Assembly (NCBI GenBank): GCA_030770535.1
Contig: JASVEC010000029.1
Span: 434,001 to 498,000 of the forward strand
DNA length: 64,000 nt
Origin: Batkoa obscura
Taxonomy: Eukaryota; Entomophthoromycota; Entomophthoromycetes; Entomophthorales; Batkoaceae
Direction of reading: 5' to 3'
The notes under the pieces are model-generated. The model was not told the DNA's origin. It was given only the letters and a program-made list of their open reading frames with translations, and did not search any database. Each line of letters opens with the position of its first letter. Within the stretch, counting starts at the first letter, position 1. Below are positions 1 through 12,445 of this stretch, in pieces. Both the position numbers and the translations under genes were made by a program.

Positions 1-833
1 ATACAAAAGAACACCAGTAAATAAAAACTATATACCTTTATATAGGTTAAATGATTTAAAAGTTTATATTTACTTAGAATAATTTGAGCTGTTAATTTAA
101 AAATATTAAGCGAACTAATTTTTTTAAAATGTCAATAATTTCAAAAGAATTCAAAGTTGCTATTATTGAAATTGCATTACTTAGTTTATAATGTCTAAGT
201 ACCTTTTTATATAACTATTGTACTATGAATTCTTTGGTTCCTTTAATCCATTTTATAATAATTTATAATGTTTAAATATTTACTTCATTTTAGTAATATA
301 TTTATATGTGTATCATGAATTTATAGGCCATTTATTAGTTGCTATAAATAATCTTGTCATATATAAACTGGCTCATTATTTAATATAAAATATAAAAATA
401 GTTAATCCCCGGGTAAATTATTGCTTTTGCAAAAGATTGCATAAAACTTATTAGTACATATGATGTAATTTAGAGATTTATTTTTAAAAATTAGGACCTT
501 ATTTTATGTAAAATTTTTAAATTTAGTTCATAATTAATTTAAGTTCTTCAAATAGCTTAAACATAAGATAAAACTCCAGAACCAATGAATTGTAGAAATA
601 AGTTAGTTACTAAAAAACAGATAGTGATACTACCAAATTAAGCAAATGGGGTAAGAATTAAGTTGCTATCAAATTAGCCTCTGTTATTTACCATCCAAAT
701 ATGGTTAACCCCTTAATAAAATCTAATCAATAAATTGTTGAAAATCAAAAAATATTAATAATAGTAGAACTTAGAGTAACACCATTTTATTTAACAATCA
801 GTTCTTTTTATTTTTCGTTTCTTTTTATTTAAC
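1..833. other. Intergenic, no gene seen
   Basis: AT-rich sequence upstream of the TTC39/IML2 gene. No reading frame with family resemblance, no tRNA-like fold and no clear repeat was seen. The last 100 bases or so should hold the promoter of the downstream gene. Confidence 0.5.
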
Positions 834-2738
834 ATGTTCAGTCTATTTGGAAGCAAACCAAAACCAATTGATAACATCAAAAGTCTACAGTGTCTCCATG
901 ATGGATTGTTGGAATTAGAAGCATCTTTCGATCATATTTTAAACGATAGAATTAAACAAGCTCAAACTTTACTAAACGAAAAAGAAAACTTAGGCTCAGA
1001 TTCAAGTTACCCCAATGACAAAAATCCGATGATCTCGTTCGGTAAAGCTACCTTAGCCTTTCAAACTAGTATTATGGGTTTCGAAGAGTCTGGCTTTAGT
1101 TTAGCCTCTAAAGAGTTACAAGCTTCGGAAAATATAGCTAGTGCCTGGACTACAGCAATAACTAGCTCACTTAAAAGCATCGATGCCACTTCGATGTCAT
1201 ATAAAAAGCTCAAAAAAGCAGAATTATTATTAAAATTAGTATCAGCCGACTCTTTGATAATGCTTTCCGCTGTTTCCTTTTTGTCACAATCCTTATCAGA
1301 GTATGCTAAAGCAGCGTATCGATTGAAAAAAGCATATGATAGCTTTATATTCTTGGATAAAGCGGTAGGTTTGGAATTGAATGAAAAAGATTTAAATAAT
1401 GAGCCATTTTCAAAAGTAACGGAAGGTAACTAAATTAACAAATATAATATTTAAAATTAATTATTTTAGATCCATTTGACAGCTTTTTGATAAGTGGTGT
1501 TAGCTTTGGATTAGGATTATTAAAATTAATGATATCTTCTTTACCACGTAAAGCGAAAGGCTTACTTAGTAGTGTTGGGTTTCATCTAGTAGAAAGAAGT
1601 GAAGCCATTTCTTATTTAAAGAATTCTATACTTTATAAAGGTCTTCATGGGTCTTTATCGTCCATGCTATTATTATCTTTTTATTCTGGTTGGTTATCTT
1701 TTATTTCACACTTACCTGTTTCTAGCACTCGAGAATATCAAGAAGCAGAGCATTTGATTCCAAAATTCAGAAGTATTTATCCCCAAGGTCGTATATGGAT
1801 CCTTTTAGAGTGTAAATTTCTCAAGCTAAAGGGCGACCTTGACAATGTGACTACACTTTTAGAAAATGCATTAAACCAAAAAACTGATTCTTGGCCAGAA
1901 TTGAAATATTTAATTTTATATGAATATGCATGGTAATTTAAATAATAATATTTGATTTGTAAATATTGATTTGTTATTTAGGTGTAAAATTTTAGTAGGT
2001 GATTATTTAAAAGCAGCTGAATGCTTTTCTAAATTACACACCGAAACCAATTGGTCAAAAGCCTTTTACTGTTATTTACAAGCAACATGCTACCTTCGTG
2101 TTGGCGAAGTAAATAAAGCCAGTGATTTATTTATAGAAGCACCAACTTTAATTAAAAGAAGAATTGGCGGAAGAACAATCCCGATTGAGGCATTTGTAAA
2201 AAGCAGATCTCATTTCTATAACGAGCGTTTAAATGCTAATAGTACTCCAGATCTTCTATTACAGTCTCTTCCCCAACTTGAAGTTACTTATTACTTTAAC
2301 GGATTCCATTTTATGTCTCAAAAACAACTTGGCGATCTTATTGAACAACTCAATTCATTCAATGCTCCAAAACCAGATCAAATTATAATGGATGATGAAG
2401 TAAATATCTTAAGCCATATGATATTGGGATCCATTTATAGAGAATCAAATGATTGGGATTTAGCACAACAACATTTAAGTCACTTAATTAACCTTCCAGG
2501 TTCAAACACGTTCCAGTCAACAACGTTGAGTTATTCTTATTTTGAGTTAGCCGTACTTGAGTTTTCAAATTCCCCACCAGGAACACCAAGTGAAGAGCCT
2601 AAAAAAGTAAAGATGAATAGTTATTTACAAGGGGTAAATCAATATTTATTACATTCTGAGTTGGAAGAGAGATTAGCTTATCGTATGGAATGGCTTAAAG
2701 AGGATATACTACTCGTTCCTTCCGCATTATCTTCTTAA
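834..2738 (+). CDS. TTC39/IML2 family TPR protein
   Basis: Three exons, 834-1425, 1470-1932 and 1982-2738, encode about 603 residues. Introns of 44 and 49 nt keep the frame. The start (residues DGLLELEASFDHIL) and the run that includes KNPMISFGKATLAFQTSIMG fit the IML2/TTC39 family. These are helical, TPR-containing proteins; yeast IML2 acts in clearing protein inclusions and is linked to mitochondria and lipid droplets, while the animal TTC39 proteins are poorly understood. The C-terminal exon has TPR-like helices (for example KAAECFSKLHTETNWSKAFY). Length is close to the usual 550-730 residues. The start is the first in-frame ATG of the open exon. The family call is from pattern memory; the molecular role is not shown by the sequence. 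Confidence 0.8.
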
Positions 2739-3539
2739 ACTTTAGATTAGCTTAGATTTTAAGTAGAATTTTATTATTTTGATTAGTCGTTATACTTGAT
2801 CGTGTAGTATTAGTTCAATATGCTTCATTTAAAATTAAATTTTTTTATTTTTGTTCAATACGTGAACTTTATTTGGAACTTTGATATTTTTAATTTGACT
2901 TTATTTTACATTGGAGTGTTTTTATTATTAGACATAGTTTATAATCTGATCTTGCATATTTACCATTGTTTAAGCTATTCATGCAATACTTGTAAGACTT
3001 ATTCTTGTTACTTAATAAAAACTACTATTTATATATATATAAAATTAATAATTCGTTATTGGGTCAAATAGTATTATCCACATTTACAATTATAAATTGA
3101 TGTCTTTTTTCTTCCTTATCATTGAAGAAGCAAATTTAGTAATAACTCAAATTTTAAAGCGAATTTTTAACGCAGTCTTTATACCGATTAGAGTTTATCC
3201 ATGGAAAGCAGGTGGCTGAAAAAATTAATATTTTAGTATCATTTTATTTTTAAATATCGGTTTAAAATATAATTATTAAACTTTATTATTCTTTTATTAC
3301 TGTCACTTATAATTTTAAAATTCTATAATAACTAACAAAAGGATAAATTTTTTATACACATGAAATATAATCTAATTGTTTAATTAAATTTTTTTTTGAA
3401 ATGATATAATCAAAAGAGTAAGCAAATTCACTAACCCAACTTTGATTGGTTAGAATAAAAAAGGGTTGGAGAGAACAAATAAAAGCAGGAAAATAAAGGA
3501 AACTAATATTGATAACTTTAACTCAATTATAACTTAGTA
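2739..3539. other. Intergenic, no gene seen
   Basis: AT-rich spacer between TTC39/IML2 and GDA1. A short hydrophobic frame at 2820-3071 looks like chance low-complexity translation. A CCAAT box on the reverse strand (attgg near 3445) lies about 95 bases before the GDA1 start. Confidence 0.5.
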
Positions 3540-5109
3540 ATGACAAGAAGAAGACTTTCGGAACCACATCAGGTCGATACCGATCCTATGCTTATGGAAG
3601 AGTATGCTACAAACAATCCTGCTTCAAAAAAGTTAAAACAGGATAATGGTAAATTTATCAAGATCTTAGCTGCTGTTTGTTTATTCGTTCTTGGTATCTA
3701 TTTATTTTCCCGTAAAGCTAATTTAGAGCCTAAAGAGCAAGGTAAATTTAATTTAGTAAATAATTGTAGAATTTGATCTTATATTTTTACTAAAGGTTTA
3801 ACTAATGCCTGTAGTTCAGCTTATCCAGGAAAACCTTTAAAGCAGTACGTATTAATGATCGATGCCGGGTCCAGTGGGTCAAGAATCCATGTATATAGAT
3901 TTAACTTTTGTAAGAAGAATCCGGAAATTGAAAATGAAGTATTTGACCAACTTACGCCTGGACTTTCAAACTATATCTCAGACCCTGAAGAAGCAGCAAA
4001 AAGTTTAGATAAACTTTTAAAAATAGCTTTAAAGTCGGTACCTAAAGAGTTGCATAAATGTACTCCAATTGCTGTCAAAGCTACTGCTGGTCTCAGAATT
4101 TATAAAAAGAAAAGTGATGCAATTTTAGGCGCAGTACGCCATCGTATTAAAACTCACTTCCCATTCACTATCATTGATAAAAATGGAGTTGAAATTATGA
4201 GTGGAAAGGATGAAGGTATACTATTAGCATTTGATATATTATAATATTTTAAACTTTATTTTAGGTGTCTATGCTTGGATTACTGTAAATTATTTATTAG
4301 AAAAATTAAACTCAGATGCCAAAGAAGGTTCAAGTGTAGCAACTATCGACTTAGGTGGTGGCTCTGTGCAATTAGTATTCGAACCCAAGTTTCAACTTCC
4401 TTATGAATTGAAAGATGGTGAACACAAGTTCGAGCTTGACTTTTCTGGAAGACATCATGTTTTATACCAACAAAGCTATCTTGGCTATGGTTTAAATCAA
4501 GCAAGATCTAGATCACATCAATTGTTAATTGAAGCGAATACCAAAAATGGTAATGAAATTGATAGCTATGATCATCCTTGTTTTAAAAAGGGTCACGAAA
4601 TCCAATATTCAGAAGATGGAAAGGAGTATAAAGCCATAGGAGTAGCTACTTCATTTGATGAATGTCATACTTTAGCAAAGAGATTGTTTGAAAAAGAAAA
4701 AGAATGCCATTTAAGCCCTTGCTCTTTCAATGGAATTTATCAACCTAGCTTAAAGGATACTTTTGGAGATAATGACATTTATGCCTTTTCTTTTTTTTAT
4801 GATCGTACTCAACCTTTTGGATTGAAGGAGCAATTTACAGTCAAAGAAATTAAGGAATTAGCAAAACGTATATGTAATAACGATAAAGAGTATTTTGAAG
4901 GAAATCAACAAGCTTTAGATCAACTTGAATCTAAGCCTTATAGATGTTTTGATGTTACTTATTTATATACTTTATTAAATACAGGTTTTGATATTGAAGA
5001 TGGTCGATTGATACGTACTGCTAAGAAAATTAAAAACTTAGAAACTGGGTGGTGCCTAGGTGCTTCCATTGCTATATTGGATGATAAAAACTATTGTCCT
5101 TCAAAATAA
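3540..5109 (+). CDS. GDA1: Golgi nucleoside diphosphatase (GDA1/CD39 apyrase)
   Basis: Exons 3540-3741, 3796-4215 and 4265-5109 give 488 residues. The protein has a short cytoplasmic tail and one membrane anchor at about residues 39-57, so it is type II with its catalytic domain in the Golgi lumen. All apyrase conserved regions are visible: ACR1 (IDAGSSGSRIHVYRF), ACR2 (KATAGLR), ACR3 (GKDEGVYAWITVNYLL, rebuilt across intron 2), ACR4 (ATIDLGGGSVQLVFEP) and ACR5 near the C-terminus (ETGWCLGASIAIL). The family hydrolyses GDP or UDP to the monophosphate, which lets nucleotide-sugar antiporters keep exchanging for lumenal mannosylation and glycosylation. GDP over UDP preference is assumed from fungal relatives. 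The gene converges on RPT3, with about 80 bases between the stop codons. Confidence 0.93.
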
Positions 5110-5190
5110 TACAAATAAATGTGAAATAAGATAAAATTATTTTTTTTCATTATCTTAAATTTAATGTTATTAAAAAGAATACTTTCTAAT

Positions 5191-6561
<1,371 letters not shown>

Positions 6562-6996
6562 TTTGTTTAAAAAATAATTAAAAAAGCTGCTTGAGACTAA
6601 GCTATATGAAATGGGATAGCATACGTAAACAACTATAAGTAGATATTGACCAATTAAAAGCTACTTCAGTCTAGTTAATTGGTTTTTTATATTAATTTTG
6701 CTAAAAAAGTAAATTTGCTATGTAAATTTTATAGCTTAACTTTGATCTTTTTTGATATTAGTAAACAAATGCTATATAGAAAATGAAGCTTTCAGTAACG
6801 ATGTCTTTATTCATAAAATAATGGTAATTTACTTACCTTAAATACTTTGATTTTTTGGATAGATAATATTTTAAATACTCTTATCATCATCATTTACTTC
6901 AAAATTGACCTGCAAAAAATGCATTTTATTGCAAAACAATAATTTCGAAAAATAAAATTCAAAATTCAAAATTATTAATTCAAAATTTATATAGCA
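6562..6996. promoter_or_regulatory. Shared upstream region of RPT3 and helical-repeat gene
   Basis: A 435-bp region between two divergently transcribed genes. Reverse and forward CCAAT-like pentamers (gaccaatt near 6649, taattggt near 6677) lie about 90-115 bases from the RPT3 start. No proteasome-type PACE element was recognised. Confidence 0.3.
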
Positions 6997-8796
6997 ATGC
7001 TAGTCAAAAAGTTAAATAACCATAAGACAAAAATAACTCAACAACTATTATTTATATCGAAGAAATATGGGAGTACAACAAATATAAAACCAATGCTATC
7101 AAAACAAGGAGTAAAAACTACAAAAGAGAAATATAGTGTGAGCTCGATCGAGGAAGAGTATAACCCCATGTTATTTTGGTTAGAAAGTAGTAACCCAAAG
7201 TTAGGAGAAAAAGAAATGGAACTACTGAATTTAATTACAAAGTTAAAGAGTGTTAGTGAAACAAAAAATGTAGATAGTATTAGTGATTTTATTTTGCAAA
7301 CTCTGAGACGTGGCAAAGATGGCGAAAGTGAAATAAGTTTAAGTAGTTTGATCAATACGTATGAAATTAAAAGGGATATTGAGTTGGAAACAATAAATAA
7401 GTTATTAAATCACGAAATGTTTATAAACGGTTGTCTATTATTGGTAAAATACAAAAAGGATAAAAATTTAGTTGAAATTAGTAAAGAATTAGCTCGGTTA
7501 ACTAGTTTACCATTGAAGAGTATGCGATTAGTTTGGTTAATTATTAGAACTTTATCTTTAGATAAAAAAGAAGATCACTTTAAATTAATATATATTTTTT
7601 ATCAGCAATTGATAGATAATCGAATTCCAATCAATGACTCGCTCTATAGTCTATTCTTTTATGCACATTCTTATGATAACTCTAATTCAAATCTCCAAAT
7701 AAATAAATTGAAGCATTTGAGAAAAACTATAGAAGATTATAAAGATTCAGAGCTAGTTCCATCAAATTTCACCTTTAAGGCTATTTTAAGAAGTTTTTCA
7801 GTTCTAACTAACAGTGAATCAGTAAAGTCATTAGTTAAAAGTCAAGAAATCAAAGGCTTACTTGTATGGTCAATGAATAAGCAAATAGAATTTGACCAGC
7901 CAACTAAAGTTTATTTAATGAAGATATACAATAATTTAGGGATGGGAAAAGAGTTGGAGGTGCTATACTTAAATGAAATGAACCAACAGCCTTCGATAGT
8001 AGCAAATAATATATATTTAAACCAACTTCTAGTTACCAAAGATAGTGAAGGGTTATTTTGGAAATTTTATGATAAAACAATGGAAAACCCCGCACAAAAT
8101 TTAGATATTCGTACACTTACAATGATAGTAAAATATATGAAATTAATACAATATGATGAGGATAAATTAGAAAGTATATTGAAGTTAAATATCCCACATG
8201 ATAAAGTATTTAATAAAACTTTACTTAATTTTTATTTAACTAAAGGCAAAAATGATAGTTTTTTTGCTCTTTTAGACTCCAACGACTTTACTAAATCCCC
8301 AAAAGATGAAGATGTTATTTTGCTCAATATCCTTGCAGGCTGCAAAAATGGGATGGACGGTGATAAAATCAAGAATTTATTTGATGAGTATTCGAAACTA
8401 ACCGAAAATATAACTGTTGCTGGGAATAGAGTTTTAAGTTATTATGTGCAGCTTGGATCTTTAAGTCATTTCAATGAAGTATATAATTATTTATTGGAGC
8501 AACATAAAGTTAATGATCAGACGTTTATTATTGGATTTAAAATGTATAGAAGAATAGGGAGTTATCAGCATTTTGAAAAACTAATAATTGATTTACTAAA
8601 TACAGAAATCAATATATATAATTCTAGTTTAATTAATGAAATACATAGGGGGTTTCATTTGTTGTATGACGACCCGGAAGTAAAATTTAAAAAATGGTGT
8701 AATTTATTTTTGGATGATTTATTAAACAAATATGAGATAGATATAATAAAGTTTAGAAGGGTTAAAAGGCAGTTATTAAAAAATATAATAGAATAA
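6997..8796 (+). CDS. Probable mitochondrial helical-repeat (PPR-like) protein
   Basis: A single open frame of 599 residues without introns, unusual in this window. The N-terminus is rich in Lys, Asn, Thr and Gln with almost no acidic residues in the first 50, which suggests a mitochondrial targeting sequence. The rest is predicted almost wholly helical, with spaced units such as VPSNFTFKAILRSFSVL and ITVAGNRVLSYYVQLGSLSH that resemble pentatricopeptide repeats. Fungal PPR proteins bind organellar RNA and act in its stability, processing or translation. No catalytic motif is seen. I do not recognise a named ortholog. Other alpha-solenoid families remain possible. Confidence 0.55.
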   Translation: MLVKKLNNHKTKITQQLLFISKKYGSTTNIKPMLSKQGVKTTKEKYSVSSIEEEYNPMLFWLESSNPKLGEKEMELLNLITKLKSVSETKNVDSISDFILQTLRRGKDGESEISLSSLINTYEIKRDIELETINKLLNHEMFINGCLLLVKYKKDKNLVEISKELARLTSLPLKSMRLVWLIIRTLSLDKKEDHFKLIYIFYQQLIDNRIPINDSLYSLFFYAHSYDNSNSNLQINKLKHLRKTIEDYKDSELVPSNFTFKAILRSFSVLTNSESVKSLVKSQEIKGLLVWSMNKQIEFDQPTKVYLMKIYNNLGMGKELEVLYLNEMNQQPSIVANNIYLNQLLVTKDSEGLFWKFYDKTMENPAQNLDIRTLTMIVKYMKLIQYDEDKLESILKLNIPHDKVFNKTLLNFYLTKGKNDSFFALLDSNDFTKSPKDEDVILLNILAGCKNGMDGDKIKNLFDEYSKLTENITVAGNRVLSYYVQLGSLSHFNEVYNYLLEQHKVNDQTFIIGFKMYRRIGSYQHFEKLIIDLLNTEINIYNSSLINEIHRGFHLLYDDPEVKFKKWCNLFLDDLLNKYEIDIIKFRRVKRQLLKNIIE

Positions 8797-8879
8797 TCTT
8801 CAAAATAAAAATAGTTAACAAATTAGCTCAAATAATTACTATTTAACATTCTATAATTCATGCTATCGTATTATTTATA

Positions 8880-9995
8880 CTATCCTTTTAAATCCCCTTC
8901 AGAGGTAATTTCACTTTCTTGGTTAATATTAATGGGGGCTGATAAAACACTTCTATTTTCATCTTGATTGTTAAAAGTTTCTTGAGAGTCAGCATCACTT
9001 ACTTCACCTATATTACTAACTTCATTTTCAGTTAATTTTTTGTTTAGATCGTTAATACTTTCAATAGCTCTATCAAAACTCAACCCATTGTTTTCAATAC
9101 TTTCCACATCATAAGTCGACTCAAGCTCGCTAGAGTTTTCTGGATTTTCTGAGCTTGCAGATAAAATTAAGTCTCTATCACTGCTTTGATCCACTTCAAC
9201 ATTAGTTGAGTCTTTAGGTACATCGCTTTGTTTATCTAATTTAGTATCAGTTTGATTTTTTGGAAATATTCCTACAGGTAGTTGACTACCTTGTCTAGTA
9301 GAAAACTGAACTTTTCCTTTATAAGAGGTACCATTTAAAAGAGGCACCATTTCCTCTACCAAAGTTTCATCAAACATCGATGTTAGTCTAAAGGTATAAG
9401 GTCCTGGTCCTGGTAAACTCATAGTGAAATAGTTATAATATTCTTTTTTGACCTGTTGCCAGTTACCATCGACTAATAGCTCCATCTTTTTAACAGGCGC
9501 AGCTGAGTTACGTATACCTATTGAAAACCACCATGGTGTTGATCCTTTAATAAAAACATATCTTAAAGAACCTTGTGCTCTACAAGGTTGTGGTTTCCAA
9601 TTAACCTTTATTGCCCCTAATGAAAGATCCCCCAACTCAAGAAAACTTTCCTTATCTAACAATATGTCATATGGGTCACATCCTAAACATAAATCGACTA
9701 CACCAGCTACTATACTACCTTTGCTTGTACTCGCTCCTATACATAACCCACATGATATGGAGTCCGCAAACAGTTTGGGACCTACTGCTGCAAGTCTACG
9801 ATAACTTCCATTTTCAAAGTTACAATTGCCTTTTTCTATAGAACGGGTTAGCTAAATGATAAAAATAAAAGAAGAAGAGTTACCTGTAGTTATGTTTTGA
9901 GCATACCTTGCCATCCCAGTTAATGTTTCGGCATTGTTAATTAAGTTTGTAGAATATATAGTTGAAAATAATAGAATTGAGATGAAATACAACAT
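8880..9995 (-). CDS. Secreted expansin-like protein with acidic tail
   Basis: Two exons, 9995-9884 and 9835-8880, encode 355 residues. The start MLYFISILLFSTIYS is a signal peptide. A double-psi beta-barrel follows, with the cysteine spacing of expansins (GNCNFENGSY, ISCGLCIGAS, VVDLCLGCDPYDI, KVNWKPQPC). A second beta-rich module (about residues 145-225, for example STPWWFSIGIRNSAAPVKKM) matches the expansin C-terminal, CBM63-like domain. The last 130 residues are rich in Ser, Glu, Asp and Asn and look disordered. Expansins loosen cellulose or other wall polysaccharides without hydrolysis; fungal ones act on plant or on their own walls. The intron acceptor at 9836-9837 was chosen because it keeps the KGNCNF frame. 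The tail is not part of the usual expansin and may be a linker or a surface-display region. Confidence 0.8.
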
Positions 9996-10604
9996 GAAGG
10001 ATTAAAAATAAAATAAATAGAGATGAATAAAAATGTCATATTATTTTATTGTTTTTATAATCTTATCTTTTTTACAAATTCGTTTCTTCTCAATCAATCT
10101 CGATACGTATCAAACTTTTATAATCTTTATTTTCAAATTGCCATGTTTATTTCAAACTTGTTTTTTTAATATAAAAGCTCAAACTTATTGATTTTCTAGT
10201 TGAAATCCTAATTAAAAGTTCATTCAATATAATACATTATTAAAGCTTAGTTAAATCATAATGAATAATGTTAACTTTTAACAGTAAAATTAGACCATTA
10301 ATATAATAAAATAGTTTCTAGTTGGCCTATGACAATACTATTTATAAATAGAGTTTAGGCCTAACTATAATTTGTGATGAAATAAAGATTCAAACGTTTG
10401 AATTTCAGCTCTCATTTCTAAATTTGGAAAATAACTCTAAAATTTACTAACTAATTTGACAAAAAAAATGGACAATTTAAAAAAAATAAAACTACTTTTA
10501 ACTATTTCAAATTTAATAACTATTAAAAAATGATTAGCTCTAACTTTGGCCAATTTTATTAAGTTTTTTACTGCTAATAATAATTAATATAATTTAAAAG
10601 ATAC
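9996..10604. other. Intergenic, no gene seen
   Basis: About 600 bases of AT-rich spacer between the expansin start and the kinase stop. It contains a short aaaaaaaatggacaattt stretch near 10461, which resembles one near 15316; the similarity is too short and too A-rich to call a repeat. Confidence 0.4.
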
Positions 10605-12090
10605 TTATTTTTTATCTTTAACATAAATAAACTCTGCTAAAGACTTGAATTTCTTTGACAGTTTTTGTTTGGGTGTAGTTTGTATTACTGAGTAGTCTCT
10701 AGCTAAACCCTCCTTAGTATCTTGACTTAAATCAAAAACTGAACGCCTAAAATTAAATTTGTTAGCATCACGCACATCTTTTGTTTACATAAAAACTTAC
10801 TCATTTAACTTATTAATAGCGTCAGTTCTTGGCAATACAGGTTCAACCCCGTTTTCATTATTTTTTCCTAAATGAAAGTTTAATGATAAAATTTTTGGCA
10901 ATTATTCTCTTACTCTTTCTCTTTTTCTTTTGTAAAATGCTAAGTGGGTTCATTTCTTTTTTTAATTCATCAAGTTGCTTTTCATATTTGCTAAAGAACG
11001 CGCATTTTAGCGCTTCACTTAATGAAAATCGATCAGCTAAATAACATTAGTTATCTATAAAATTCAGAGGCTAAAAATGGTTACCAGGCTCTCTCTTTAA
11101 GAGGCCTTGAATGACGTGTTTGGCATCACTATAAATAGCTTTATTGTTTGGTACTATATAGTCCTCAATAATAATTCGTCTAAAGATTTTGTAAGTATAA
11201 ATTTTATTTAAATATAAATCATTACCTAATATGTAAATCTGTCTCATCATTGTCGAATGGATAACTATTAGTAAAAAGATAAAAAGCTAATACACCAAAT
11301 GACCAAGAGTCTGCTTTATAATCATATCCTATGAGATTGTCCACTACTTCAGGTGCAATATAATGGTAATTACCAACAGTGGAACTGATAATGTTAGATT
11401 ATAATATTTTATTTCTAATACTCATTACTATTCTCTACTACCATTGGTGATAAGTATTGCTTCAGAAAAATCACCCAATTTACAGTTGAAATTGTGATCT
11501 AAGAAGATATGATCCACTTTAAGATCCCTATAAATAACTCCTTTACTATGACAGTGCCTTAAAGCACTACTGATTTGATATAATATGACCCTTATTTGGT
11601 CTTCATTTAAGGTGTATAGCTCCAAGTAATCTCTTAATGTTTGGTTTTCACATAATTCCAATACTAGATAGACTGAGTTGGCATCTTCAAAATGACCATA
11701 TAAATTCACGATCATACTATCATTTAGTTTTTTTTGTATCATTATTTCATTTTCTAACTATAGAATTGTGAGTAAGTAACTAAGTTTCAAATTAAGAACT
11801 TACTTTAGAAATATAATGTTTGTTAATATCTTGTTTATCATAAACTTTTAGACATACTTTGTTTCCTGTAACCAGATCAATAGCCGAATAGCACTTCGAT
11901 ATTGTGCCCTAGTAAAAAAAGTTAAATCGAAATTCAATAAAAAAAACAAAAAATAAAACTTTACAATCCCAATATGTTGAATGATCATAAAGCATATACC
12001 CTCCTTTTTATCACCAATAGTCTGGCCAGGATACAAACAAATATCCGAATTTTCAAAATTTTCAAAACCTAAAAGATTTTTGTTTGTCAT
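10605..12090 (-). CDS. Divergent protein kinase (Aurora/PLK-like fold), atypical catalytic motifs
   Basis: Eight exons (12090-11965, 11908-11804, 11757-11429, 11384-11226, 11179-11085, 11036-10914, 10867-10801, 10746-10605) give 381 residues, all in frame. The glycine loop (GIGTISKCY) spans intron 1; the ATP lysine is in VCLKVY (about 63) and the helix-C glutamate in ENEIMIQ. The catalytic loop reads YRDLKVDHIFL (about 153), so HRD is YRD and the metal-binding Asn is His. DFG is DFS (about 173). The APE motif is present in YHYIAPEVV. Overall spacing and phrases such as LYGHFEDANSVYLVLEL recall Aurora and polo-like kinases, but no polo box is visible and the C-terminal 90 residues are Lys-rich. 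Catalytic Asp and Lys remain, so activity is uncertain. The substrate is unknown. Confidence 0.75.
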
Positions 12091-12445
12091 GGTGGAAACA
12101 AAAGGAAGGAATTACTTTTTTGTTTGAAATCAAAGAACTGAAAACTTTTTTGCTTTCAAGTGCAGATTGTTTAGTATTTGCCTTTTATGGAATGAGTTAT
12201 TCTTAATGTGGCATAAATTGGAAGGTGAAGCTAAAGCTTATTTTGACTATTATGTTGTTGTAATACTGTGTATTATATTGTAAAAAGTTCACAAATATTT
12301 AAATTCAGTGACGCCATTTGATCATATAACGTTTATTATCAATAAATAAAAGCTCCTATTGACCATAGATAATTATAACAATATAGATAATTTTAATAAA
12401 TAGTAGTGTTAAAACTATGAGTATATTTATTTAATGAATTAAATT
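12091..12445. other. Intergenic, no gene seen
   Basis: A 355-bp spacer between the kinase start and the TBCC stop. It should hold the kinase promoter and the TBCC 3' end. No further signal was recognised. Confidence 0.4.

Noticed and set aside
2820-3071. 83-codon hydrophobic frame
   Set aside because: Composition follows the local AT content (Ile, Tyr, Leu, Phe), with no family resemblance and no splice partner.
7038-7355. Minus-strand frame opposite the helical-repeat gene
   Set aside because: Antisense shadow of a well-supported 599-codon frame.
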